A stretch of DNA of 35,168 bases from an uncultured Hyphomicrobiales bacterium (GCA_903931945.1 CAIZEI010000084.1:1-35168), one strand, 5' to 3'. Numbered from the stretch's first letter, positions 5,720-15,898 are shown. Numbers and translations: made by a program. The notes: generated from the sequence alone by a model not told the origin.

Positions 5720-8200
5720 ATGCCAGTTCCAGATACGCAGAAGTCGCGAAGAAAACTCGTCGTCGTGGGCAATGGCATGGCGGCGGGGCGGATGCTGGAA
5801 GAGCTGTTCGCTCTGCAGCCGGACGCCTGGGACGTCACCATTTTCGGCGCCGAACCACGCGTCAATTACAACCGTATTATGTTGTCGCCGGTGCTGGCTG
5901 GCGAAAAGACCTACGAAGATATCGTCATCCATGATGACGCCTGGTACGCCGCGCATTGTGTTGCTTTGCGCAAGGGCGAGGCCATCGTCAGCCTCGATTG
6001 CAAGGCGCATAGCGTCACAACATCCGGCGGCGAGGTTGTGTCCTACGATAAGCTGGTGATTGCGACGGGCTCGCAACCCTTTGTCATTCCGGCGCCCGGC
6101 GTCAATCTTCCGGGCGTTGTCACTTACCGCGATCTTGACGACGTGAAGCTGATGCTCGCGGCGGCGGCCAAAGGCGGACGCGCTGTTGTCATCGGCGGCG
6201 GATTGCTCGGACTGGAGGCCGCCGCGGGCTTGCAGGTTCAGGGCTTCGAAGTCGCCGTTGTCCATCTGATGCCGACCCTGATGGAGCGCCAGCTTGATGA
6301 GTCGGCTGGATATCTGCTGCAAAAAGCCATCGAGGCGAGCGGCATCGAGATTATCACCAAGGCGAATACGCAAGCGATCCTCGGCGTCGACAAGGTTGAG
6401 GGCGTAAAGCTTGCCGATGGCCGCATTCTGCCTGCCGATATCGTGGTCATGGCGGTTGGAATCAGGCCGAATGTCGCCATCGCCAAAGCCGCCGGCCTCA
6501 AGGTCAATCGCGGCATTGTCGTCGATGACGCGATGGGATCGTCCGATCCCGATATCATCGCCGTTGGCGAATGTGTGGAGCATCGCGGCCAGTGTTACGG
6601 CCTTGTGGCGCCGCTCTACGAAATGGCGAAAATCGCCGCAGCCCGCCTCGCAGGCAATGACGAAGCGCTGTACACAGGCTCGGTCACCTCAACAAAATTG
6701 AAGGTGACCGGCATCGACCTGTTTTCAGCGGGTGATTTTTCCGAAGGCAAGGATGAAATCGTTCTGCGCGATCCTGCGCATGGCGTTTACAAACGGCTCG
6801 TTCTGGATGGCGACCGCATACTTGGCGCTGTTCTGTATGGCCAGACCGACGATGGCGCCTGGTATTTCGATCTGCTGAAAAAGGGCGCCGATATCTCGTC
6901 CATGCGGCAGACGCTGATTTTTGGTCAGGCCTATCAGGGAGGGTCCCCCCTCGACCCTACGGCGGCCGTTGCAGCATTGCCGGATGATACAGAAATCTGC
7001 GGCTGCAACGGCGTATCCAAAGGCGCCATCACAGCGTCGATCAAGGCTCATGCGCTCACCAGTCTGGACGATGTGCGCTCACGCACCAAAGCATCGTCGT
7101 CCTGCGGGCAGTGCACAGGCAAGGTCGAGCAAATCCTTGCTCTGACGCTGGGCGGCGCCTATGCCGCAGCAACGCGCAAACCAATGTGCAAATGCACCGA
7201 CCTGACGCATGAAGAGGTGCGCGGCTTCATCATTTCAAAAAGCCTTAAATCCATGCCCGCCATCTGGCAGGAACTTGCGTGGAAGACGTCCTGCGGCTGC
7301 GCCTCCTGCCGTCCGGCGCTCAACTACTATCTCGTTTGCGCATGGCCGAGCGACTATGCCGATGACTCGCAATCGCGTTTCATTAATGAACGCGTGCATG
7401 CCAATATCCAGAAAGACGGCACGTTCTCAGTCGTTCCGCGCATGTGGGGCGGGCTCACGACGCCCGATGAATTGCGCGCCATCGCCAATGTCGCCGACCG
7501 TTACAAAATCCCGACCGTAAAAGTCACCGGCGGTCAACGGATCGATTTGCTGGGCGTCAAAAAAGAGGATTTGCCAAAAGTCTGGGCCGATCTCAATGCC
7601 GCCGGCATGGTTTCGGGCGCCGCCTACGCCAAGGGTTTGCGCACGGTCAAGACATGCGTCGGGTCAGAATGGTGCCGCTTTGGGACGCAGGATTCCACCG
7701 GCCTTGGCGTCAAGCTTGAAAAGACGCTTTGGGGCTCCTGGACGCCTGCAAAAGTGAAACTCGGCGTGTCCGGTTGTCCCCGCAATTGCGCCGAAGCGAC
7801 CGTCAAGGATATTGGCGTGATCTGTGTGGAGTCAGGCTACGACATTCATATCGCAGGCGCGGCGGGTCTGCATGTCAGAGCCACGGATCTTCTTGGCCAC
7901 GTCGAGACCGAAGACGAGGTGATCGAGCATGTCGCCGCGATCACTCAGCTTTACCGCGAGGAAGCCGCCTATCTCCAGCGCATCTGGAAATGGGTCGAAA
8001 CAGTCGGACTCGAATATGTCCGCGCGTCCATCATGAACGACGCCGCAAATCGCAAGGCTCTGGCGGCGCGTTTTGAAGCCTCGCAGAAGGTCTATCGCAA
8101 AGACCCATGGGCGCAGCGTGTTTCCGGTCGTGAACATTACGAATTCGCGCCGGTCGCCACAGTCGCGTGGATTGGCGTTGAAGAAGGAGCAACCGTATGA
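5720..8200 (+). CDS. nirB: Assimilatory nitrite reductase large subunit
   Basis: This cytoplasmic NAD(P)H-dependent nitrite reductase (826 aa) reduces nitrite to ammonium in six electrons. The N-terminus is an FAD pyridine-nucleotide oxidoreductase with VVGNGMAAGR at about 15-24 and GGGLLGLEAA near 159. Two BFD-like [2Fe-2S] segments follow: CGCNG with CGQC (about 427-462), then CKC with CGCASC (about 489-530). The siroheme/[4Fe-4S] domain carries TCVGSEWC near 645 and GCPRNC near 685. I chose the ATG at 5720, with AGGTGCAGG just upstream. An open frame extends back to a TTG at 5618 but runs into the leader terminator hairpin. nirD overlaps by 4 bases (ATGA). Confidence 0.95.
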   Translation: MPVPDTQKSRRKLVVVGNGMAAGRMLEELFALQPDAWDVTIFGAEPRVNYNRIMLSPVLAGEKTYEDIVIHDDAWYAAHCVALRKGEAIVSLDCKAHSVTTSGGEVVSYDKLVIATGSQPFVIPAPGVNLPGVVTYRDLDDVKLMLAAAAKGGRAVVIGGGLLGLEAAAGLQVQGFEVAVVHLMPTLMERQLDESAGYLLQKAIEASGIEIITKANTQAILGVDKVEGVKLADGRILPADIVVMAVGIRPNVAIAKAAGLKVNRGIVVDDAMGSSDPDIIAVGECVEHRGQCYGLVAPLYEMAKIAAARLAGNDEALYTGSVTSTKLKVTGIDLFSAGDFSEGKDEIVLRDPAHGVYKRLVLDGDRILGAVLYGQTDDGAWYFDLLKKGADISSMRQTLIFGQAYQGGSPLDPTAAVAALPDDTEICGCNGVSKGAITASIKAHALTSLDDVRSRTKASSSCGQCTGKVEQILALTLGGAYAAATRKPMCKCTDLTHEEVRGFIISKSLKSMPAIWQELAWKTSCGCASCRPALNYYLVCAWPSDYADDSQSRFINERVHANIQKDGTFSVVPRMWGGLTTPDELRAIANVADRYKIPTVKVTGGQRIDLLGVKKEDLPKVWADLNAAGMVSGAAYAKGLRTVKTCVGSEWCRFGTQDSTGLGVKLEKTLWGSWTPAKVKLGVSGCPRNCAEATVKDIGVICVESGYDIHIAGAAGLHVRATDLLGHVETEDEVIEHVAAITQLYREEAAYLQRIWKWVETVGLEYVRASIMNDAANRKALAARFEASQKVYRKDPWAQRVSGREHYEFAPVATVAWIGVEEGATV

Positions 8201-8535
8201 ACGCCGTCACGCTGAACTGGTTCGACATCGGGCCGCTCACTGCAATCCCGCGCCGTGGCGCGCGCACCGTGCGCACCCCGCGGCGTGAAATCGCCGTCTT
8301 TCGCACGGCTGACGATCAGGTCTTCGCTCTGGAAAACCGTTGTCCTCACAAGGGCGGTCCGCTGAGCGAAGGCATTGTGCATGGCGCAAAAGTGACTTGC
8401 CCGCTGCACAACTGGGTCATCGATCTTGAGAGCGGCGGAGCGACGGGCGAGGATCATGGCTGCTCCCGCACGTTCCCCGTCAAGATCGTCGACGGTCATG
8501 TCTTTGTTGAAATGACGCGCGCCATTGCTGCGTGA
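8197..8535 (+). CDS. nirD: Nitrite reductase small subunit NirD
   Basis: This 112-aa Rieske-type protein partners NirB. The [2Fe-2S] ligands are C49-x-H51 (CPHKGGPL) and C68-x2-H71 (CPLHNW), both intact, followed by a typical SGGATGED loop. NirD-type small subunits often lack these residues, so this is the iron-sulfur-bearing form. Translation starts inside the nirB stop codon, which suggests equal synthesis of both subunits. nasA follows after 30 bases. Confidence 0.95.
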   Translation: MNAVTLNWFDIGPLTAIPRRGARTVRTPRREIAVFRTADDQVFALENRCPHKGGPLSEGIVHGAKVTCPLHNWVIDLESGGATGEDHGCSRTFPVKIVDGHVFVEMTRAIAA

Positions 8536-8565
8536 ATCGGCGCATAGGCCAGAGGGTTTCCTGTC

Positions 8566-11253
8566 ATGACACGCAAAGCGCCCGCATCCGTTCGAACAAC
8601 ATGTCCCTATTGCGGGACGGGGTGTGGCGTTCTTGCGGGCGCATCGAGAGATGGCGACGTTGTTATTGCGGGCGACCCCGCGCATGCCGCCAATTCTGGA
8701 CGTCTTTGCGTCAAGGGCGCAGCGCTCGGCGAAACCTTCGGCCTTGAAGGACGCCTGCTCTATCCGGAGATTCACGGCGCGCGGGCGAGCTGGGATCAAA
8801 CGCTCGATCTGATCGCAGCGCGATTTTCGCAAACGATCGAGACATACGGACCTGATTCGGTCGCGCTTTATGTTTCCGGGCAGTTCCTGACAGAAGATTA
8901 TTACATCGCCAACAAGCTGATGAAGGGCTTTATCGGCTCGGGCAATATCGACACCAATTCGCGGCTTTGCATGGCCTCATCCGTCGCGGGCCACAAGCGC
9001 GCCTTCGGTTCTGACACGGTTCCCAACACCTATGAGGACCTCGAAAACGCCGATCTTCTCATACTGACCGGCTCAAATCTCGCATGGTGTCACCCGGTTC
9101 TCTATCAACGCGTTGCAGCGGCGAAAGCCGCGCGTCCCGATATGAAGATTGTCAACATCGATCCGCGCCGCACAGCCACGAGTGAAATCGCTGATCTGCA
9201 ATTGTCGCTCGCGCCCGGCGCCGATGTCGCGCTTTTCAACGGCCTGTTGCGATACCTCGCGCATGTGGGTTCGATAGACGCGTCCTATGTCCAGCGCCAC
9301 ACCAGCGGCGTCGCCGAGGCCGTCGCCGCGACACATGTCTGGACTGAGGAAGCCGTTGCGCGACAAACCGGACTTTCAATCGACGAGGTCAGCCGTTTTT
9401 ATGATCTGTTCGCCCGTACGCCAAAAACAGTCACCGTTTATTCACAGGGCGTCAATCAATCTTCGGCGGGCGTCGACAAGGTCAACGCCATTATCAATTG
9501 TCACCTCCTGACCGGGCGAATCGGCAAGCCCGGCGCCGGTCCATTTTCTGTTACGGGCCAGCCCAACGCCATGGGTGGCCGCGAGGTCGGCGGGCTCGCC
9601 AATCAACTCGCTTGCCATATGGACCTCGACAACCCCCTGCACCGGCAGCACGTGCAGGAATTCTGGAAGGCCCCTGCGGTTGCGGACAGACCTGGCCTTA
9701 AAGCGGTCGATCTGTTCCATGCCATTGGCGATGGGCGCATCAAAGCCGTCTGGATTATGGGCACCAATCCGGTGGACAGTCTGCCGGACGCCGACGCCGT
9801 GCGCAGCGCGCTTGCAGATTGTCCATTCGTTGTCGTGTCGGACGTCATGCGCGCTACGGATACGACTGCTTTGGCCCATGTGCTGCTGCCGGCGCGCGCC
9901 TGGGGCGAGAAAGATGGGACCGTCACCAATTCCGAGCGCCGGATTTCGCGCCAGCGCGCCTTCCGGACTGCGCCAGGGCAAGCCATGCCGGACTGGTGGG
10001 CGTTGGCGGGCGTTGCGCAACGCATGGGTTTTGCGGATGCATTCAACCATAAGGAACCTGATGAGATTTTCAGCGAATACGCTGCGATGTCGGGGTTCAA
10101 AAATGCGGGTTCGCGGGATTTCGATATTTCAGGCCTCGCCGGTCTTGACCGGGCCGCCTATAACGCCCTGGAGCCCGTGCAATGGCCTGTCGTGAAAAGT
10201 TCTGAAGACACATCCGCGCAGAAGCGGTTCTTTGCCGATGGCCGCTTCTATACGCCGGATCAGCGCGGGCGTTTCATCGCCACGCCGTACCGGGCGCCTG
10301 ATGCATCCGCCACAACCGGGCATCCTTTCATTCTGAACACGGGGCGCATCCGCGATCAGTGGCATACGATGACGCGCACGGGGACCGCGCCGCGCCTGTC
10401 GCAACATATTGCGGAGCCATTTGTCGAAATTCATCCGCTTGACGCAAAGGCGCTCGGCGTTTCGGCGGCTGATATTCTGAATGTCGAAAATCAGCGCGGC
10501 GGCATCCTGGCGCGCGCCCTCGTGACAAACCGTCAACGCAGAGGAAGCGTGTTCGCACCCATTCACTGGACGGACCAGTTCGCCAGCAACGCGCGTGTCG
10601 ATGCGCTGGTGGCGCCGGTTGTCGATCCGTTGTCCGGCCAACCCGAATTGAAATATTCGGCTGTCAAGGTCAGTTTGTGGCCCGCGGCCTGGTTTGGATT
10701 TGCGGTCGCCATCCGGCGACCGAAAAATATTGGCGCCGGCTACTGGGCCCTTGCGCCCATCGCCGGGGGCTGGCGGATCGAACTTGCGGGCCTTTCGGCG
10801 CCGCGCAACTGGCTGGCGTTCGCCCATTCCATTCTGGCTGGCGGCGACGATTTGGATATCGCCGAATTCTGTGATGCAGCGACCGGTCAGCGCAGCTATG
10901 TCGCTTCGAAAGATGGCGAGACGACAGGCGTTCTGATTCTGGGGCCCGGCCCGGTCGAAGCGGCGCGCGACTGGCTCTGCGCGCAGTTCCGCAAGGCGGA
11001 CCGTATCTCCCTGCTTGCCGGTCGCCCCGGCGGCGAGCGCCGCAATCCCGGACGTCAGATCTGCGCCTGTTTCAACGTCGGCGTCGTGACGATTGGCGAC
11101 GCCATCGCAGCTGAGCGCTGCCAGACTGTTGAGGCGGTCGGGCGCGCAACGCAGGCGGGAACCGGATGCGGTTCGTGCATTCCGGAAATCGCCCGGCTGA
11201 TTTTGCAGACCGGGGTTTCAACGCATCACGCAGGCGTTTCGCTTGCTTCCTGA
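8566..11253 (+). CDS. nasA: Assimilatory nitrate reductase catalytic subunit
   Basis: This is a molybdenum-bis-MGD enzyme of 895 aa that reduces nitrate to nitrite in the cytoplasm. The N-terminal [4Fe-4S] ligands are C13, C16, C20 and C48. The central molybdopterin oxidoreductase domain includes SRLCMAS near 138 and GTNPVDSLPDAD near 400. A molybdopterin dinucleotide-binding domain starts near residue 585 (LNTGRIRDQWHTMTRTG). A C-terminal BFD-like [2Fe-2S] domain has ICAC near 833 and GCGSC near 867, as in the longer NasA/NasC forms. There is no Tat signal, in keeping with assimilation. It sits between nirD and narK in one transcript. Confidence 0.96.
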   Translation: MTRKAPASVRTTCPYCGTGCGVLAGASRDGDVVIAGDPAHAANSGRLCVKGAALGETFGLEGRLLYPEIHGARASWDQTLDLIAARFSQTIETYGPDSVALYVSGQFLTEDYYIANKLMKGFIGSGNIDTNSRLCMASSVAGHKRAFGSDTVPNTYEDLENADLLILTGSNLAWCHPVLYQRVAAAKAARPDMKIVNIDPRRTATSEIADLQLSLAPGADVALFNGLLRYLAHVGSIDASYVQRHTSGVAEAVAATHVWTEEAVARQTGLSIDEVSRFYDLFARTPKTVTVYSQGVNQSSAGVDKVNAIINCHLLTGRIGKPGAGPFSVTGQPNAMGGREVGGLANQLACHMDLDNPLHRQHVQEFWKAPAVADRPGLKAVDLFHAIGDGRIKAVWIMGTNPVDSLPDADAVRSALADCPFVVVSDVMRATDTTALAHVLLPARAWGEKDGTVTNSERRISRQRAFRTAPGQAMPDWWALAGVAQRMGFADAFNHKEPDEIFSEYAAMSGFKNAGSRDFDISGLAGLDRAAYNALEPVQWPVVKSSEDTSAQKRFFADGRFYTPDQRGRFIATPYRAPDASATTGHPFILNTGRIRDQWHTMTRTGTAPRLSQHIAEPFVEIHPLDAKALGVSAADILNVENQRGGILARALVTNRQRRGSVFAPIHWTDQFASNARVDALVAPVVDPLSGQPELKYSAVKVSLWPAAWFGFAVAIRRPKNIGAGYWALAPIAGGWRIELAGLSAPRNWLAFAHSILAGGDDLDIAEFCDAATGQRSYVASKDGETTGVLILGPGPVEAARDWLCAQFRKADRISLLAGRPGGERRNPGRQICACFNVGVVTIGDAIAAERCQTVEAVGRATQAGTGCGSCIPEIARLILQTGVSTHHAGVSLAS

Positions 11254-11290
11254 CCACGCATACCCACCAGTCAAGTGAAAGGACAAACAG

Positions 11291-12550
11291 ATGAATATCC
11301 AGGAATTCAAAAAAGCAGGGCACTGGCCGACGCTACTGGCCGCATTTCTCTATTTCGACATAGGCTTCATGGCCTGGACATCGCTCGGCCCGCTCGTTGT
11401 CTACATCACCAAGGCAATGAACCTGTCTGTCGATGACAAATTCACCCTTGTCGCGATTCCGGTGCTTTCAGGCGCGCTGCTGCGTATTCCAATGGGCATC
11501 CTTTCGGACGCTATCGGCGCCAAAAAGACCGGAATTCTTGCTCAGGCGATTGTTATGGCGGGCGCGGCTGTCGTCGCAATGTTCGGCTTGCCCACCTATC
11601 TCTCGGTCGAGCTTTTTGGTGTTGTTCTGGGTCTTGGCGGCGCCTCTTTCTCCGTCGCCCTGCCGCAGGCGAGCCGTTGGTATCCGCCACAGTATCAGGG
11701 CCTCGTGATGGGCATAGCCGGCGCCGGCAATGTCGGAGTCGTGCTCGATACGCTGCTTGCGCCGACGATCGCCGTGAACTGGGGCTGGCAGGCTGTGTTT
11801 GGCGCTCTGCTGATCCCGATGGCGCTGATTCTGGCCTATTACATCGTGGCGGCCAAGGATGCGCCGGGCGCACGCCAGCCCGTCTCGATGGCGTCCTACG
11901 CCGCCTTGACCAAAGACCCGGACAGCCGCTGGTTCATGTTCTTCTATTTCATTACCTTCGGCGGTTTCTCGGGCCTCGCCAACGCATTGCCGCTTTATTT
12001 CACCGTCCAGTATCATCTGTCCGGCGTCACAGCGGGTCTGCTCGTTGCTCTGATTGTCGCCTTCGGTTCCTGCTTCCGTCCTGTCGGCGGCTGGATGGCC
12101 GACCGTGTCGGCGGCATCAGGGCGCTGTCGATCCTGTTCGCGGTTGTGGTGACATCCTTCGTGCTGATCGCCTTCATGCCCGAAGGCGCAAAGGCGCCGG
12201 ATGCCGCCGGCTGGACGTTGCTTGCAATGCCCGCCTTCACCTGGCTGCCCGTGCTGCTGTTCTGTGCGGGCGTGCTGGCGCTGGGCATGGGCAACGGTTC
12301 GGTATTTCAATTGATCCCGCTGCGCTTCCGTCAGGACGTCGGTCTGATGACCGGGCTTGTGGGCTGCGCAGGCGGCATCGGCGGCTATTTCCTCGCCCGG
12401 ACGCTTGGCCTCGCCAAGGGCATGACGGGCAGCTTTGGGCCGGGGTTCCTGGTTTTTGCGGGGCTGGCGGTGCTCGGCTTCCTTGGCCTTGCCATGGTCA
12501 AGGCGCGCTGGCGCACGACATGGGGCGCGGTGTCCGGCGCCCGGGTCTGA
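11291..12550 (+). CDS. narK: Nitrate/nitrite transporter, NarK family
   Basis: This inner-membrane MFS protein of 419 aa has about 12 hydrophobic segments. Two glycine-rich nitrate signatures are visible: GLVMGIAGAGNVGVV (about 137-151) and GLVGCAGGIGGYFLA (about 355-369). It should import nitrate, and perhaps nitrite, for NasA and NirBD. The ATG at 11291 follows AAGGACAAACAG. It is the last gene of the nirB-nirD-nasA-narK operon, 37 bases after nasA, and a strong terminator follows 26 bases after the stop. Orthologues are named narK, nasA or narT in different genera. Confidence 0.93.
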   Translation: MNIQEFKKAGHWPTLLAAFLYFDIGFMAWTSLGPLVVYITKAMNLSVDDKFTLVAIPVLSGALLRIPMGILSDAIGAKKTGILAQAIVMAGAAVVAMFGLPTYLSVELFGVVLGLGGASFSVALPQASRWYPPQYQGLVMGIAGAGNVGVVLDTLLAPTIAVNWGWQAVFGALLIPMALILAYYIVAAKDAPGARQPVSMASYAALTKDPDSRWFMFFYFITFGGFSGLANALPLYFTVQYHLSGVTAGLLVALIVAFGSCFRPVGGWMADRVGGIRALSILFAVVVTSFVLIAFMPEGAKAPDAAGWTLLAMPAFTWLPVLLFCAGVLALGMGNGSVFQLIPLRFRQDVGLMTGLVGCAGGIGGYFLARTLGLAKGMTGSFGPGFLVFAGLAVLGFLGLAMVKARWRTTWGAVSGARV

Positions 12551-12576
12551 ACCATCCAGCCTTTGCCTGAATTCAA

Positions 12577-12607
12577 GGGAGCGCCCCGATCAGGGCGCTC
12601 CCTTTTT
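12577..12607 (+). terminator. Intrinsic terminator of the nitrate operon
   Basis: A perfect 10-bp stem GGGAGCGCCC / GGGCGCTCCC (12577-12586 with 12593-12602) closes a 6-base loop. It is followed by TTTTT. This is a textbook rho-independent terminator and it separates the nitrate genes from hrpB. Confidence 0.93.
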
Positions 12608-12650
12608 ATCGTCCCTTGCGCCGGTAATCTTCGCCTGCCATCACGCGCAG

Positions 12651-15125
12651 ATGGATTTTGACATTCCTCTCCCCATTGACGACGCGCTCGGCCCTTTGGC
12701 TGCAGCGCTTGCAGCAAGAAACTGCGCAGTCCTTGTCGCGCCGCCCGGCGCTGGCAAAACAACGCGCGCCCCGCTGGCCCTGAAGGACGAACCGTGGACC
12801 CGCGGGAAAAAGCTGATCGTACTGGAGCCCCGCCGCCTTGCCGCGCGCGCCGCCGCCGCGCGCATGGCCGCGACGCTGGGTGAAAGCCTTGGCGAGACCA
12901 TAGGACTGCGGGTGCGCATGGAATCGCGCGTCTCCAGTCGCACGCGGATCGAGGTGGTGACAGAGGGCGTGTTCGCCAGGATGGTTCTCGACGATCCCTC
13001 GCTTGAGGGGGTCGCCGCAGTCCTGTTCGATGAATTTCACGAACGCTCGCTCGACGCGGATCTCGGCCTGGCGCTGGCGCTCGATGCGCAGGCCGGGCTG
13101 CGCGAGGATTTGCGTTTGCTTGTCATGTCAGCCACGCTCGATGGCGCGCGCGTCGCGGCCCTGATGAACGAGGCCCCCATCATCGAATCGCTGGGCCGCG
13201 CCTATCCTGTGGAGACGCAGTATGTCACGCGCGATCCGCGTGCGCGAATTGAGGACGAAATCGTCAAGACCGTTATGACGGCGCTGCGGGCGGAAACTGG
13301 TTCGCTGCTCGTATTCCTGCCGGGGCAGGGCGAGATCGTGCGCACCTCAGAGCGACTGCGCGAAAGAATCAGCGACGCCAGCATTGATATCGCGCCATTG
13401 TTCGGCGCGATGGATCGCAATGCGCAAGACCTCGCAGTGTCGCCAACCCTGCCCGGTCGCCGGAAAATCGTGCTCGCGACCTCCATCGCAGAGACCTCGC
13501 TGACAATCGAGGGCGTGCGCGTGGTTATCGACAGCGGGCTGGCCCGCGTTCCCCGGTTTGAGCCTGGCATCGGTCTCACGCGTCTCGAAACCGTTCGCGC
13601 GTCACGCGCCGCCGCCGATCAACGCCGGGGCCGCGCCGGTCGCACTGGGCCCGGCGTCTGTTACCGTCTGTGGGAGGAGGCGGCCAATGGCGCGCTGGAC
13701 GCTTTCTCGACGCCAGAAATATTAAGCGCTGACCTCTCGGGTCTCGTGCTCGATCTTGCCGAATGGGGCGTGCGGGATCCCCTGGCCATGAGCTGGCTCG
13801 ACCCACCGCCGGCCCAGGCCCTCAAGGAGGCCCGCGCCCTGCTTGAAGGGTTGGGCGCCCTCGACCTAGAGGGCGCCATCACAAGCGAAGGCAAAGCGAT
13901 TCGCGCGTTGCCGCTGCCGCCGCGCCTTGCGCGAATGGTGGTCGAAGCCGCCAGATCGGGCGGCGTGGAAACTGCCGCTGATCTCGCGATGGTGATTTCG
14001 GAGCGCGGCCTTGGCGGCGACGCCATCGATCTGACCGAACGCATCGACCGGTTGAGGCGCGAGCGCTCGCGGCGCGCCGAGGATGGACGGCGCATGGCGC
14101 GCGCCTGGGCGGCGATGGCCTGCAAGCCCGCTGGCGCTGCGCCTGGGAACGGCGAAGCCTCCCCCGGCCAGTTGATCGCGCTCGCCTATCCCGACCGGAT
14201 TGCCAAAGCGCGTGGCAAGCCAGGCGAGTTTCTGATGGCCAACGGGCGCGCGGCGGCGATGGAGCCGCATGAGCGTCTCGCGCGCGAGCCCTTTCTTGCG
14301 ATTGCCGAGATTTCGGGCCGCGCCGCCGCTGCGCGCATTATCGCCGCCGCGCCGATGACCCTGGCGGACGTCGAGGCTTCGGCGGCTGGCGCACTCGTCA
14401 TACGCGAAGAGGTGTTTTTCGATCGCGCCGCCGCGGCGCTGCGCTGCCGCCGCTCGCGCCGGCTTGGCGCGATCCTGCTCGCTGAACAGACTCTGCCCGT
14501 CCCCAAAAGCCCGGAATCGGCGAACATCCTTGCGCAAGGGCTTGCCGATATCGGGCTCGAACGGCTGCCTTGGAGCAAGCCGCAAATGCAGTGGTTCGAC
14601 CGTGTGAATTTCCTGCGCCGGCATGGCGGCGACGATTGGCCCGATGTCAGCTTTGGCGCTTTGGCGCCGCGCGTCGCCGAATGGCTCGCGCCATACATCG
14701 AGGGCCGCAACAGTCTTGGCGATGTCAGCGCTGACGACCTCCAGCAGGCGCAATCGTCGCTGGCGCCATGGGAACTGCAGCGGCGCCTCGATGTCGAGGC
14801 TCCTGGCCATTTCACAGCGCCGACCGGCAATGAATTTGCGCTGGATTATGAGGCCGAAGGCGGCCCGGTCCTGTCGATCCGGGTGCAGGAGCTTTTCGGC
14901 CTCGCCATTCATCCCTCGATTGCAGGCGGGCGGGCGCCTCTTACGCTGAACCTGCTATCGCCAGCCCATCGGTCGATCCAGATCACCAAAGACCTGCCGG
15001 GCTTCTGGAAGGGCTCATGGGCTTCGGTCAAATCCGAGATGAAGGGCCGCTATCCTCGCCACGTCTGGCCGGACGATCCAGCCAACGCTGCGCCTACAGC
15101 GCGGGCGAAGCCGCGCGGAACCTAG
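12651..15125 (+). CDS. hrpB: ATP-dependent RNA helicase-like protein HrpB
   Basis: This DEAH-box superfamily 2 helicase has 824 aa, close to the usual HrpB length. It has Walker A APPGAGKTT (about 30-38), the DEFH box at 127-130 in place of DEAH, SAT near 160, and the RRGRAGRTGPG motif VI near 325-340. A HrpB-specific C-terminal domain follows (QMQWFDRVNFLRRH near 645, then the SPAHRSIQITKDLPGFW end). Its cellular role is poorly known even in model bacteria. I chose the ATG at 12651 because homology starts right after it. Upstream in-frame codons run back through the terminator into narK. The stop TAG overlaps the stop of the convergent LolA-like gene. Confidence 0.94.
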   Translation: MDFDIPLPIDDALGPLAAALAARNCAVLVAPPGAGKTTRAPLALKDEPWTRGKKLIVLEPRRLAARAAAARMAATLGESLGETIGLRVRMESRVSSRTRIEVVTEGVFARMVLDDPSLEGVAAVLFDEFHERSLDADLGLALALDAQAGLREDLRLLVMSATLDGARVAALMNEAPIIESLGRAYPVETQYVTRDPRARIEDEIVKTVMTALRAETGSLLVFLPGQGEIVRTSERLRERISDASIDIAPLFGAMDRNAQDLAVSPTLPGRRKIVLATSIAETSLTIEGVRVVIDSGLARVPRFEPGIGLTRLETVRASRAAADQRRGRAGRTGPGVCYRLWEEAANGALDAFSTPEILSADLSGLVLDLAEWGVRDPLAMSWLDPPPAQALKEARALLEGLGALDLEGAITSEGKAIRALPLPPRLARMVVEAARSGGVETAADLAMVISERGLGGDAIDLTERIDRLRRERSRRAEDGRRMARAWAAMACKPAGAAPGNGEASPGQLIALAYPDRIAKARGKPGEFLMANGRAAAMEPHERLAREPFLAIAEISGRAAAARIIAAAPMTLADVEASAAGALVIREEVFFDRAAAALRCRRSRRLGAILLAEQTLPVPKSPESANILAQGLADIGLERLPWSKPQMQWFDRVNFLRRHGGDDWPDVSFGALAPRVAEWLAPYIEGRNSLGDVSADDLQQAQSSLAPWELQRRLDVEAPGHFTAPTGNEFALDYEAEGGPVLSIRVQELFGLAIHPSIAGGRAPLTLNLLSPAHRSIQITKDLPGFWKGSWASVKSEMKGRYPRHVWPDDPANAAPTARAKPRGT

Positions 15126-15814
15126 TTGAACTTTTCCATATTGATTTTGAAAAGCTCGGGTTCCGGCCTGGTTTTGAAATCAAGATTGGCCAGCGACACC
15201 GATGTGAGATAGCCCTGCGGATCGGTGACCTGCCATTGCGTGAGTGCGAACGATTTCGAATCGAAAACGAGTTTGATGCGAGAGGTTCCTCCGAGCGTCG
15301 CCTTGTCCTCGATCAGGATGGACACAGCATTGGCCGAGGACGCGACATCCAGCACCCTGGTATCCTTTGCAAGATCGATCTTTTCCTGGAGCAGGAATTT
15401 GAGCGGGGTCTGCCAGATATAGGCAAGTTCCTGCGTGGCCGTTTTGCGGTCGCGAATGGCGACAGATGTGCCGTCAGCCGTAATGTCGATGGTGGCCGGC
15501 CTGTCGTAGATAAATCGCAACTTGCCGGGTTTCTGAACATAGAGTTTGCCGGTGGCGATCTTTCCATCGGCGCCAGTCTGTGTGAAATCGCCGATCATGG
15601 TTGCGTTCGAGTTGAACCAGGCGTTCGCTCGCTGAATATTCGCCGCGTTATCGGCGCTGGCGGGCCTGGCCGCGGGCGCCGCCGCGCCGATTGCTTTGGC
15701 CGCAGGCGAGCCCTGCGGCAATTGCAGCGGCGCGTTTTGAGCAAACGTCGGCCCCGCGATGACGGACAGGATCAGGAATCCGACAACAACGCGGGAAAGC
15801 TTGGGGGCGTTCAT
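15122..15814 (-). CDS. LolA-like outer-membrane lipoprotein carrier
   Basis: This exported protein of 230 aa has a Sec signal peptide (about residues 1-25, ending PTFAQ). A Pro/Ala-rich linker follows, then a LolA-type fold from about 55 on: ANAWFNSNATMIGDFTQTGADG, KLYVQKPGKLRFIYD, TQELAYIWQTPLKFLL. LolA ferries lipoproteins across the periplasm from LolCDE to the outer membrane. I start it at the ATG at 15814, since the frame upstream begins only at a TTG. It is convergent with hrpB and the two stop codons overlap. moeA lies 84 bases upstream on the same strand. A specialised LolA paralogue is possible. Confidence 0.82.
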   Translation of the reverse strand: MNAPKLSRVVVGFLILSVIAGPTFAQNAPLQLPQGSPAAKAIGAAAPAARPASADNAANIQRANAWFNSNATMIGDFTQTGADGKIATGKLYVQKPGKLRFIYDRPATIDITADGTSVAIRDRKTATQELAYIWQTPLKFLLQEKIDLAKDTRVLDVASSANAVSILIEDKATLGGTSRIKLVFDSKSFALTQWQVTDPQGYLTSVSLANLDFKTRPEPELFKINMEKFN

Positions 15815-15898
15815 GGATGCTCTCGCTCGTGACAATCAGCCGGTCGGGTAAGCTCCATATATGGCGATTCGGCGTCCTTTCGCCAAGGCGCGCGATTT

